Below are positions 1-6,404 of a stretch of DNA of 20,533 bases, piece after piece. The DNA lies in the IMG/VR virus record IMGVR_UViG_3300025132_000396, positions 1-20,533 of that record. One strand, given 5' to 3'. Numbering within the stretch: the first letter of the stretch is position 1; each line of letters opens with the position of its first letter. Under the pieces are notes generated by a model, which had not been told where the DNA came from, made no database searches, and saw only the letters and a list, made by a program, of their open reading frames with translations. This DNA is from a virus. The position numbers and the translations under genes are program-made.

Positions 1-2
1 AG

Positions 3-227
3 CCCGAAGGTGGCGGTGGCACTAGCCCAGAAATTGTACCCCCGTACATGAAAGAGAAGAACATCAACGCGCAGTGTGCGGTGGTGGTGACAGACGGGGT
101 TATCTTCGGTGACTGGGGCGATTGGGACTGCCCAGTGCTGTGGGTAATCATCGACAACGAAGGTGCGTGCCCGCCACACGGCGAGATACTGCACGTAAGA
201 AGTTCAGACTTACGAGGAACGTTTTAA
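3..227 (+). CDS. VWA-like domain protein, C-terminal fragment (5' cut by window)
   Basis: The frame is open from the first bases and ends at TAA 225-227, giving 74 codons of a protein whose start lies outside the window. The visible part has a Gly-rich turn (PEGGGGTSPE), then a hydrophobic strand and a TDG motif (AVVVTDGVIFGDWGDW), then CPVLWVIIDNEG and a final PPHGEILHV strand. This order (GGGGT, strand-TDG, W-rich segment, PVLWVI, PPxG) is what I know from the C-terminal VWA-like domain of the DUF2201 metallopeptidase-like family. That family is usually encoded beside a MoxR-type AAA+ ATPase, so such a gene may lie just upstream; this is inference. The stop overlaps the next ATG (TAATG), which implies translational coupling. 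Confidence 0.75.
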   Translation, partial: PEGGGGTSPEIVPPYMKEKNINAQCAVVVTDGVIFGDWGDWDCPVLWVIIDNEGACPPHGEILHVRSSDLRGTF

Positions 228-1213
228 TGTTGAATACATTCAAAGAAGTGGAGTTTGACTACAACAGCACCAAGCCTGTGGTCAGTAAGTACCACACCAA
301 GGAGCAGGACATACGTCCGTTGGGTAACCGCCGTAAGAAGTGGGAGCGTATCGTCAAAGTGAACGACAACTGCTATGCACTTCTTAACGGGTTCGACCGT
401 TCCGATGCGCTACGCAAAATGTGGTACACGCGCAGCACGGAGCTGGATCTATCGCCAGAAGAAGTTAGGTGTTGGGCACCCATCGTATGGGAGCGGCATC
501 CTGATCTCAAAGATAGGTTTGGCGATCCTACGGAGACGGTGACTGTGCGAGGTATAACACGAAGTCACGACCACGCACGGCTAAAGTTCATACGCTCGTA
601 CTTACCAAGGGCGATAGGTATGCCGGACAGTTCGACTGTGCGTATGGATGATGTTCATATGTATCTGCCTCGAACGAATGAAAGTGACGATGGCGATAAG
701 AACTTCATGGTATTCGAGCGCAACACTAGCGCGTGGGGGCCGAGGTTCTACGTTACTAGCGAAGAGTTCGTACGCCCGAAGATACAGTCGCGTATCAACA
801 AAGAACTTAAAGCTAAGATCAAACCACACATGGATGCGTTCTATGAGTGGGTCTGCGCTATGGCTCCGATACTGCCCAGTGCACCGAGTTGGGCATCGAG
901 TGCGGACATAGATGACTACCACGAACGAGCAGCGAAGTACCGCGAGTACCGCATGAACCAGACTAAGAAGTTAGTAGATGCGGGGGTTATGACGGGGTTC
1001 TGGAACGCTAAGTTCGCGCCTGAACGGACTATCGAAGCAATCGTGACTGAAGATACAGAACTGCGGCTGGCATTGGCTGTCCTGTTTCTGGAGACATCCG
1101 AGCTACAGAAGTGCAAGACCAAAGAAGATTTTAAGTACGCACGTACACAATATAACCGCTGGATCAACAAAGTGTGTGGTCTGGTAACAACAACCGAAGT
1201 GAAAGGAAACTAA
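227..1213 (+). CDS. Phage protein of unknown function, 328 aa
   Basis: I do not recognise this protein. I chose ATG 227 because it overlaps the upstream TAA and has GAGGAAC at 214-220 as ribosome binding site. The same frame is open further upstream, but that part lies inside the VWA-like gene and should not be annotated. The protein is soluble, rich in charged and aromatic residues, and has no signal peptide, membrane segment or cysteine cluster. The middle (about residues 120-190) alternates short beta-like stretches, and the C-terminal third is mostly helical with many Lys, Arg and Glu. It lies between the VWA-like protein and the gene at 1215 with no gap, so it belongs to the same transcript. 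Its role cannot be inferred. Confidence 0.7.
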   Translation: MLNTFKEVEFDYNSTKPVVSKYHTKEQDIRPLGNRRKKWERIVKVNDNCYALLNGFDRSDALRKMWYTRSTELDLSPEEVRCWAPIVWERHPDLKDRFGDPTETVTVRGITRSHDHARLKFIRSYLPRAIGMPDSSTVRMDDVHMYLPRTNESDDGDKNFMVFERNTSAWGPRFYVTSEEFVRPKIQSRINKELKAKIKPHMDAFYEWVCAMAPILPSAPSWASSADIDDYHERAAKYREYRMNQTKKLVDAGVMTGFWNAKFAPERTIEAIVTEDTELRLALAVLFLETSELQKCKTKEDFKYARTQYNRWINKVCGLVTTTEVKGN

Positions 1214-1214
1214 G

Positions 1215-2186
1215 ATGGACTACAACAATTTTTACAACGGCGTTGGACGAGTCGTAATACAAGATGCGGCAATCAGCGACGACGCACTAGCTGCCGCAAC
1301 AGATGCAGCTCAAGGAGTGCAGCGTGAGCTAGGAGCAGTACAACGAAACTCCAGAATCGTTGAGATGTTTACCAGCTATTGGCCTGAGTCAGATGCTACG
1401 CTGGTGCCTATGAATGGACATCAAGCACGGTTTTGGGTGTGTTTCCCTAACGAGACGTTACCTCGCGGTTGGATCGGGCACGGCTACCACTACACTTTTG
1501 CAGATACCACGGACGATAAGTACATGATCTTCAGCCTATCGTTGGAAGCGTACCGCTACAGGCACAGGCGGCACGAAGAGCGTAGACACATGGCGTTCAG
1601 CAATTCGTTTGATGGGATTATGAAACGAGCGAAGAAGGCATTCATACCTATAACAACTAAGTTGGTTTGCTGCGGGCACAGAAGCACACACCTAGATGCG
1701 GTAAGGTCTTTTATAGATACGAAAACCGATATGATGAAAGCCGCATATAAAAAGATGACTGGCCTGTCGGTAGGGTACGGAGACTTGCCGAAGTCTAGTG
1801 AATGGCCCTTCTTCCAAGAACTTCAGTCGTTGGACAGCATCGGGCACAAGTGGGCAAACTCCGTATTCGGTGCGGCTGTGCCTGAGCTACTGTCCTCTGT
1901 TACGGACTTAGAATACGCTAACCAGAACCGGCACGAACCGATGGTCTATGTCTGGCCTAACGAGAATGCCATAAAGGTATTACCCGTTGGGGATGTGGAT
2001 CACGGGCAGTTCCAAGGTGTAGTTAGTAACGCCACTGAATTCTCGTACGCCAGTACAGAAGATCTGCCGGATGGATACAAGAACAAACTAGCCATGCTGC
2101 AAATCGTGCCTGACGGTACCTTCTTACCGAACGTGGGTACACGCTGCGGGTATGGCTACTTCTTGTTTCAAGGGAGTGAGGCATGA
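1215..2186 (+). CDS. Phage protein of unknown function, 323 aa, with C-terminal block shared with the next gene
   Basis: ATG 1215 lies one base after the upstream stop and has AAGGAAA at 1203-1209 as ribosome binding site. I do not recognise a family. The N-terminal 50 residues are Ala/Asp-rich and probably helical. Residues about 65-125 are rich in Trp, Tyr and His (WIGHGYHYTF, RYRHRRHEERRH). The C-terminal about 80 residues run from MVYVWPNENAIKVL through FSYASTEDLPDGYKNKLAML to GTRCGYGYFLF. This block matches the order of motifs in the following gene, so the two look like paralogues or share a domain. The stop overlaps the next start as ATGA. No catalytic motif is visible. Confidence 0.7.
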   Translation: MDYNNFYNGVGRVVIQDAAISDDALAAATDAAQGVQRELGAVQRNSRIVEMFTSYWPESDATLVPMNGHQARFWVCFPNETLPRGWIGHGYHYTFADTTDDKYMIFSLSLEAYRYRHRRHEERRHMAFSNSFDGIMKRAKKAFIPITTKLVCCGHRSTHLDAVRSFIDTKTDMMKAAYKKMTGLSVGYGDLPKSSEWPFFQELQSLDSIGHKWANSVFGAAVPELLSSVTDLEYANQNRHEPMVYVWPNENAIKVLPVGDVDHGQFQGVVSNATEFSYASTEDLPDGYKNKLAMLQIVPDGTFLPNVGTRCGYGYFLFQGSEA

Positions 2187-2560
2187 AGAGTAGAATAAAT
2201 GGCGAGAACTGGAGCGGCTTATTCGATAGGAGTAAGCTCTTAGAGAATGACACTATATACCGCGTTTTGGTATGCCCTGAAACTAATACGTACAATGTGG
2301 TATGTATTGGTACAGAATGTGTTGACAGTTCATTAAAAGAGTCCTATTCTTCTTTAGATGACATGCCTGATTGGTTTAGTAGGAAGCTGGCTATGCTCTG
2401 TACGATGGAGCCAGCCGGTAGCGGTAATAGACCGATCATGCCAAAGCTGACTAACGAAGGGTTTCCTATAATCACTAAGCCGTGGAACCTAAAGGAACCG
2501 CAAGTGAAAGGCGTAGGTACTAGAGAAAGCGTTAAGTGTTTTTGGGTAGTACCAGACTAG
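2183..2560 (+). CDS. Small phage protein, 125 aa, resembling the C-terminus of the preceding protein
   Basis: The start is ATG 2183 in a 4-nt ATGA overlap, preceded by GGGAGTGAGG. The central part (IYRVLVCPETNTYNVVCIG, then SYSSLDDMPDWFSRKLAML, then GVGTRESVKCFWVV) follows the same order as the C-terminal 80 residues of the upstream protein. The shared core is Y-[SA]-S-x-[DE]-D-[LM]-P-D followed by K-L-A-M-L, and both end in a GTR and an aromatic-rich strand. Between KLAML and GTR this protein carries an insertion of roughly 30 residues. The function is unknown; I infer a small alpha/beta domain duplicated in tandem. It is the last gene before a 215-bp non-coding region. Confidence 0.65.
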   Translation: MKSRINGENWSGLFDRSKLLENDTIYRVLVCPETNTYNVVCIGTECVDSSLKESYSSLDDMPDWFSRKLAMLCTMEPAGSGNRPIMPKLTNEGFPIITKPWNLKEPQVKGVGTRESVKCFWVVPD

Positions 2561-2640
2561 ACTACTAGGTGGGTATAAACGTCGGGCGAGTGGTAGCGTC
2601 AGACGGTTTCCACTGCGAACTACTCCGCAGTTAAAGATAA

Positions 2641-2704
2641 GGTGAGATGAAGTGCTGTCCCACACCCTTTTTTTGATTAGGGGGTCATAGCGGCCAATCT
2701 CACC
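2641..2704 (+). promoter_or_regulatory. Possible attenuator-like RNA structure
   Basis: GGTGAGAT (2641-2648) can pair with ATCTCACC (2697-2704). Alternatively GGTG at 2641-2644 can pair with CACC at 2663-2666, just before a run of seven T (2668-2674). The two pairings exclude each other, as in a terminator/antiterminator switch. A 9-codon ORF (MKCCPTPFF, 2647-2676) lies within it but has only a weak, very close AAGGTG. The folding is my reading by eye and the function is inference. Confidence 0.25.
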
Positions 2705-2721
2705 AACTACCACACTCTTAG

Positions 2722-2745
2722 ATTCTTGTACGGTCGTACAAGAAT
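2722..2745. repeat. 24-bp dyad, 11-bp perfect arms with 2-bp centre
   Basis: ATTCTTGTACG (2722-2732), centre GT, then CGTACAAGAAT (2735-2745) form a perfect inverted repeat. It sits 31 bp upstream of the GTG start of the replication operon. The tight dyad with a 2-bp centre suits a dimeric DNA-binding protein better than an RNA hairpin, and no T-run follows. The same 11-mer occurs as a half-site inside coding sequence at 2952-2962 and 16884-16894. An operator or origin-binding site is the likeliest role (inference). Confidence 0.5.
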
Positions 2746-2762
2746 TGATACCAGCTCCCACA

Positions 2763-2770
2763 AAGGAGGG
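2763..2770 (+). promoter_or_regulatory. Strong Shine-Dalgarno sequence deciding a GTG start
   Basis: AAGGAGGG lies 5 nt before GTG 2776 and is the closest match to the anti-Shine-Dalgarno sequence in the window. It supports GTG 2776 as a true start and suggests strong translation of the first gene of the replication operon. Confidence 0.7.
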
Positions 2771-2775
2771 ACACA

Positions 2776-2997
2776 GTGGCGAAAATAACAGTGGAGATGG
2801 AAGTGGAGAATGATTCTATTGAAGGCGCGATAACGAGTCTGAAAGCATTGGAAGCAGCGCAGCAGCGAATAGACGATCTTTGCGAAGACATGTCGTTCTT
2901 ATCCAAGGCCGTATCAACAAACAATTCAGAAGTTAAGAAACTTCGTGCGAGCGTACAAGAATTACTGGAGCAGGTTGCTGATGGCTCAGACACCTGA
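2776..2997 (+). CDS. Small coiled-coil protein, 73 aa, unknown function
   Basis: GTG start with an excellent ribosome binding site. After a short strand (MAKITVEMEVEND) the rest is one long amphipathic helix with heptad-like spacing of Leu, Ala, Ile and Val (ITSLKALEAAQQRIDDL, then VKKLRASVQELLEQV), typical of a coiled coil. It is acidic and has no cysteines. It is the first gene of the operon and overlaps the nuclease gene by 17 nt, which suggests coupled synthesis and perhaps a physical partnership. I do not recognise a family; a structural or regulatory dimer is the most that can be inferred. Confidence 0.65.
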   Translation: MAKITVEMEVENDSIEGAITSLKALEAAQQRIDDLCEDMSFLSKAVSTNNSEVKKLRASVQELLEQVADGSDT

Positions 2998-3271
2998 AGG
3001 TAAGGTAAAAACAGTAGTGCGAAACAAGCTCCGACAAATCGGAGCGTATTACTTCATGCCTGCTACTGGCGGGTATGGCAAGAGCGGCGTGCCTGACATC
3101 GTTGGGTGCTACGAAGGGAGGTTCTTTGGCATCGAATGCAAAGCCGGTAAAGGGAAAGTAACGGCGTTACAGCAAAAGAACTTAGATGAAATAGACGCCA
3201 GCAAAGGGATCGCGCTGGTAGTAAACGAGTCAAACATGCACGACGTGTCTGACTTACTTATGGAGAACTGA
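2981..3271 (+). CDS. VRR-NUC domain nuclease, 96 aa
   Basis: Small single-domain nuclease of the PD-(D/E)XK superfamily. In the 96-residue form from ATG 2981 the motifs are GVPDIVG (Asp39), GIECKAG (Glu52, Lys54) and TALQQKNLDEI (Gln64/65), all in the spacing expected for stand-alone phage VRR-NUC proteins. The frame is open up to 2945, but the homologous region starts at MAQTPEGKVK, and GGAG at 2967-2970 serves ATG 2981. Family members cut structured DNA; the domain is also found in the FAN1 repair nuclease. In phages the gene usually lies in the replication block, as here. The likely role is processing of branched or recombination intermediates. Substrate preference cannot be read from the sequence. 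Confidence 0.88.
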   Translation: MAQTPEGKVKTVVRNKLRQIGAYYFMPATGGYGKSGVPDIVGCYEGRFFGIECKAGKGKVTALQQKNLDEIDASKGIALVVNESNMHDVSDLLMEN

Positions 3272-3272
3272 A

Positions 3273-3728
3273 ATGGCAAAACGGAAGTACAACCGCAAAG
3301 CGGTAAAGGGGGCGATGGTGACTGAGTATCTGGACAAGAACGGAGATACTAGACCCGAAGTCCTAGCTGCTGAAGTCGGCGTAAGCGAGAGCTACGCTGG
3401 TAAGTGGCTACGCAAATGGAAGATGAATAGACCAACCAAACCCGTTGTGAGGTCTAAGAACTTCATTCCAGACAACCTCAAGCATACGCAACAAGGCATT
3501 AGCACCGAGCCTTCCGTGTCTGACGGTAGCACTGCATCTTATTACGAGTTACCTGAAGGTGCAGCAGAACTGCAAGATCTTATCTCTTATAAGAACATGA
3601 ACGCGCAGATCGGTGAGATATTCCGCGCTGCGTACCGTTATGGGCAGTCATCTCACAGCGACCAGCTACGCGATGCCAAGAAGATTCGCTTCTATATTGA
3701 CGCTGAGATCAAGCGGTTGGGGGGTTGA
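3273..3728 (+). CDS. HTH protein with C-terminal DUF3310-like domain, 151 aa
   Basis: The N-terminal half is basic and holds a helix-turn-helix at about residues 25-50 (RPEVLAAEVGVSESYAGKWL). A polar linker follows (about 55-90). The C-terminal 60 residues (YYELPEGAAELQDLISYKN, then IGEIFRAAYRYGQ, then QLRDAKKIRFYIDAEIKRL) resemble the DUF3310/'SaV-like' domain found in many phages, often annotated loosely as a nucleotide kinase without proof. A fusion of HTH to DUF3310 suggests DNA binding with an attached partner domain. GGAG at 3262-3265 is the ribosome binding site, 7 nt from ATG. Function beyond DNA binding is inference. Confidence 0.7.
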   Translation: MAKRKYNRKAVKGAMVTEYLDKNGDTRPEVLAAEVGVSESYAGKWLRKWKMNRPTKPVVRSKNFIPDNLKHTQQGISTEPSVSDGSTASYYELPEGAAELQDLISYKNMNAQIGEIFRAAYRYGQSSHSDQLRDAKKIRFYIDAEIKRLGG

Positions 3729-3729
3729 G

Positions 3730-3912
3730 ATGAAGAAGTTTATCGTAACCTTCGAGGAAACCGTACAGCGTCAGGTGGTCGTGGAGGCCAAGAACGACGA
3801 GGAAGCACGGTTTGCCATCATAGATGACCGTGGCACTTGGGGTAATTGGGTACGTAAACCCACCACTACTGACGTGATTGTCACTCGTGTTGTAGAAAAG
3901 GAACCAAGCTAG
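3730..3912 (+). CDS. Small protein of unknown function, 60 aa
   Basis: The real start is ATG 3730, immediately after the upstream TGA, with a GGGGGGTTGAG leader; a longer open frame upstream overlaps the HTH/DUF3310 gene and is not needed. The sequence (MKKFIVTFEETVQRQVVVEA, then KNDEEARFAII, then TTTDVIVTRVVEKEPS) suggests a beta-alpha-beta fold with a long N-terminal strand pair, one helix and a C-terminal strand. No cysteines, signals or catalytic residues are seen. It sits directly before the polymerase gene, whose GTG start shares its last base, so the two are translationally coupled. Not assigned to a family. Confidence 0.65.
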   Translation: MKKFIVTFEETVQRQVVVEAKNDEEARFAIIDDRGTWGNWVRKPTTTDVIVTRVVEKEPS

Positions 3913-5744
3913 TGCAGCTCATAACCTTGGATTTCGAGACGTACTACAGTAAAGAGTTCTCTTTAACTAAGATGACCACTGAGTCCTACGTTCGTGACCC
4001 TCGTTTTGAGGTCATCGGTGTAGGTGTGAAGGTCAACAACGGCCCAACCGAATGGGCATCGGGGACACATGAAGAACTTCAGGACTATCTGGACGGGTTT
4101 GACTGGGCTGACAGTATGGTGCTGGCTCACAACACTATGTTCGATGGCGCTATATTATCTTGGCTATTTGATGTTCGCCCTCGGATTTGGGCTGATACTC
4201 TTTGTATCGCCCGTGCTGTACATGGGGTGGAAGCTGGTGGAAGCCTCAAGGCGCTGGCAGAACGATACGACATCGGGGAGAAAGGTACTGAGGTTCTAGA
4301 TGCACTGGGTAAACGCCGTGTAGACTTTTCTGATGCTGAGTTGGATCGGTACGGCGACTACTGCATCAACGATGTGGAACTTACCTATAAGTTGTTTGGG
4401 ATAATGACCAAGAACTTCCCCCGCCACGAACTGAAAGTCATAGACACCACGCTACGTATGTTCATACACCCCGTGCTAGATCTGGACGTAGGACTGTTAG
4501 AACAGCACCTTGAAGACATAAAGGATCGTAAGGACGAACTTCTTATAAAGGCGGGTGTTACCGACAAGAAAGAGCTGATGAGCAACGACAAGTTTGCTCA
4601 GTTGCTGATGCTGGAAGGGATCATACCACCAACCAAAATAAGCCTTACCACGGGGAAAGAAACCTATGCGTTTGCTAAGACAGACGAAGCATTCAAAGCA
4701 CTAGCGGAACACGAAAACACCAACGTACAGGCACTAGTCGCTGCTAGGCTAGGCAACAAAAGCACGTTGGAAGAAACTCGCACGCAGCGGTTCATCGACA
4801 TATCAAAGCGTGGGCTGCTACCTGTACCCGTACGTTACTACGCTGCACACACCGGTAGATGGGGCGGTGCTGACAAGATCAACATGCAGAACCTACCTAG
4901 CCGTGGGCCTGACGGTAAGGTCTTAAAGAAAAGCATTACCGCACCGAAGGGCTACACACTCATCGACTGCGATTCCAGTCAGATAGAGGCGCGGGTATTA
5001 GCGTGGTGGGCTGGGCAGAAAGACTTGGTTACATCGTTCGCCAACGGTGAAGACGTGTACGTCAAAATGGCAGCGCGAATCTATGGGGTGCCCGAGGAAG
5101 AGGTCACTAAAGACCAACGGTTCGTAGGCAAGACTACGATTCTAGGTTGTGGGTATGGCATGGGTGCCCAGCGGTTCATGGATCAGCTAAAGAACTTCGG
5201 TGTATCTGTGACCTTAGAAGAGTCCCGACGCATCATTAAGATCTACCGTGACGCAAACCACGCGATAACTAAGCTGTGGTGGGACGCTGGTAAGTCCATT
5301 GAACAGCTATCTAAGAATACAGCCCTAAGAATAGGGGATGTAGCTGTAGCGGAACCCATTGGGCCACTACAAGCACTTCGTTTACCGTCGGGAATACTCA
5401 TGCGGTACAACGAATTGGAAGGTGAGAAGAACGAAGAAGGTAGGGTGGAATACACCTACAAGACTCGTCGTAGTAGAACCCGTATCTACGGGGGAAAGAT
5501 GGTAGAGAACGTCTGCCAAGCAGTAGCACGGTGCATCATCGCAGAACAAATGGTGAAGATCGCCAAGCAGTATAACGTCGTGATGACTGTGCATGACTCC
5601 ATTGTGTGTTGCGTTAGGGACGAAGAAGTTAGTGAAGCCCAAACACACATAGAGGCGTGTATGCGCTGGCTACCCGAATGGGCAGAAGGACTGCCCTTAG
5701 ACTGCGAAAGCGGTACAGCAAAAACTTATGGAGACTGTGAATAA
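3912..5744 (+). CDS. polA: Family A DNA polymerase with 3'-5' exonuclease, 610 aa
   Basis: Replicative phage polymerase of the Pol I family. The proofreading domain starts at once: Exo I TLDFETYY (Asp7, Glu9), Exo II HNTMFDG (Asp78) and Exo III YCINDVELTY (Tyr150, Asp154). The polymerase domain has motif A LIDCDSSQIEARV (catalytic Asp354), the O-helix RFVGKTTILGCGYGMG (Arg403, Lys407, Tyr415) and motif C MTVHDSIVC (His561, Asp562). No 5'-3' exonuclease domain is present, as usual for phage enzymes of about 600 residues. Two positions stand out: Leu411 takes the place of E. coli Phe762, and motif C reads HDS rather than HDE. The start is GTG 3912, overlapping the upstream TAG by one base, with AAGGAA at 3898-3903. 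The stop overlaps the next ATG. Confidence 0.95.
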   Translation: MQLITLDFETYYSKEFSLTKMTTESYVRDPRFEVIGVGVKVNNGPTEWASGTHEELQDYLDGFDWADSMVLAHNTMFDGAILSWLFDVRPRIWADTLCIARAVHGVEAGGSLKALAERYDIGEKGTEVLDALGKRRVDFSDAELDRYGDYCINDVELTYKLFGIMTKNFPRHELKVIDTTLRMFIHPVLDLDVGLLEQHLEDIKDRKDELLIKAGVTDKKELMSNDKFAQLLMLEGIIPPTKISLTTGKETYAFAKTDEAFKALAEHENTNVQALVAARLGNKSTLEETRTQRFIDISKRGLLPVPVRYYAAHTGRWGGADKINMQNLPSRGPDGKVLKKSITAPKGYTLIDCDSSQIEARVLAWWAGQKDLVTSFANGEDVYVKMAARIYGVPEEEVTKDQRFVGKTTILGCGYGMGAQRFMDQLKNFGVSVTLEESRRIIKIYRDANHAITKLWWDAGKSIEQLSKNTALRIGDVAVAEPIGPLQALRLPSGILMRYNELEGEKNEEGRVEYTYKTRRSRTRIYGGKMVENVCQAVARCIIAEQMVKIAKQYNVVMTVHDSIVCCVRDEEVSEAQTHIEACMRWLPEWAEGLPLDCESGTAKTYGDCE

Positions 5745-6403
5745 TGGATAGGGAAGTAAAAAATATAAATGAAGACGGTTACGATTGGACGGAGCAATTT
5801 GCTCCTCGCCCAGCAAAAGCAACCAGCAGGTCGGCTCATCTGTACGACATCCTGTCGAGTCTGGGTGGTAGCGCCACGTTAGCAGGAATATGGAAGATAG
5901 TTCCTGCCTCGGACTTACAGCCTAAGCCCAAAAATAAACAGCAACTACGCTACTGGCTCAGTCAGAGTGGTACTAGTAAAGGGTACATCGTAAAAACAAA
6001 AAAGGATCAGTACCGACTAGCAACGTCCGAAGAACACAGAACGATCACTGAAAAGAACAGAGAATCGGCTCGTAGATTTGCAGCGAAGAAAAAACGGCAG
6101 GCAGCTAGGGCTGCGGCTAAAGCCATGCCTGTCGTGCAGAAAGAGATTACTTTGGAGCCTCCAGTGCAGGACGATCCTCTTAGGGAGAAAGCTAAAGAGT
6201 CCGTACTAAGACAACGGGCGTGGGCAGAAGCTAAAAAAGAGGCCAAGGAAGAGCTGGCAGTGGAACGCAAGGATGTAAGCTCCCCTAGCTCAGTCCCGCT
6301 GCCTACACCCAATACGCCTTTTGTGAACCAGTATTTGGGGTCACTTATCGGCACCTCGGTTGCTATAGTATTGTTCTACTTGGTAACAAAGTTGTTGGGA
6401 TAG
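5744..6403 (+). CDS. Winged-helix protein with C-terminal membrane anchor, 219 aa
   Basis: ATG 5744 overlaps the polymerase stop (TAATG). Three parts can be seen. Residues about 30-92 look like a winged helix: LYDILSSLGGSATLAGIWKI, then KQQLRYWLSQSG, then SKGYIVKTKKDQYRLA as the wing. Residues about 95-180 form a long Lys/Arg/Ala/Glu-rich helical or coiled-coil stretch (RRFAAKKKRQAARAAAKA). After a Pro/Ser linker the last about 23 residues (from YLGSLIGTSVAIVL to the end) are a hydrophobic membrane segment with no tail beyond it. I infer a DNA-binding protein anchored by its C-terminus to the inner membrane with the rest in the cytoplasm. Position next to polA suggests a link between replication and the membrane. 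No named family is recognised. Confidence 0.75.
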   Translation: MDREVKNINEDGYDWTEQFAPRPAKATSRSAHLYDILSSLGGSATLAGIWKIVPASDLQPKPKNKQQLRYWLSQSGTSKGYIVKTKKDQYRLATSEEHRTITEKNRESARRFAAKKKRQAARAAAKAMPVVQKEITLEPPVQDDPLREKAKESVLRQRAWAEAKKEAKEELAVERKDVSSPSSVPLPTPNTPFVNQYLGSLIGTSVAIVLFYLVTKLLG

Positions 6404-6404
6404 T

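Larger units (their letters stand above)
2561..2775. other. Non-coding region with several inverted repeats
   Basis: This 215-bp stretch holds no convincing gene and separates the 5' block from the replication operon. It contains a 6-bp stem ACTGCG/CGCAGT (2612-2617 with 2626-2631), a long-range 8-bp stem GGTGAGAT/ATCTCACC (2641-2648 with 2697-2704) enclosing a seven-T run (2668-2674), a 24-bp dyad at 2722-2745, and a strong Shine-Dalgarno sequence at 2763-2770. I find no -35/-10 pair with good spacing: TATAAA at 2574-2579 lacks a well-placed -35. It probably acts as a terminator, promoter or operator region, or as part of a replication origin. The sequence alone does not decide. Confidence 0.5.

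Noticed and set aside
2641-2705. tRNA-like outline: 7-bp GGTGAGA/TCTCACC stem followed by A, about 65 nt in total
   Set aside because: No proper D-arm with GG, no 7-nt anticodon loop and no TTCRA T-loop can be drawn; kept only as a structured region.
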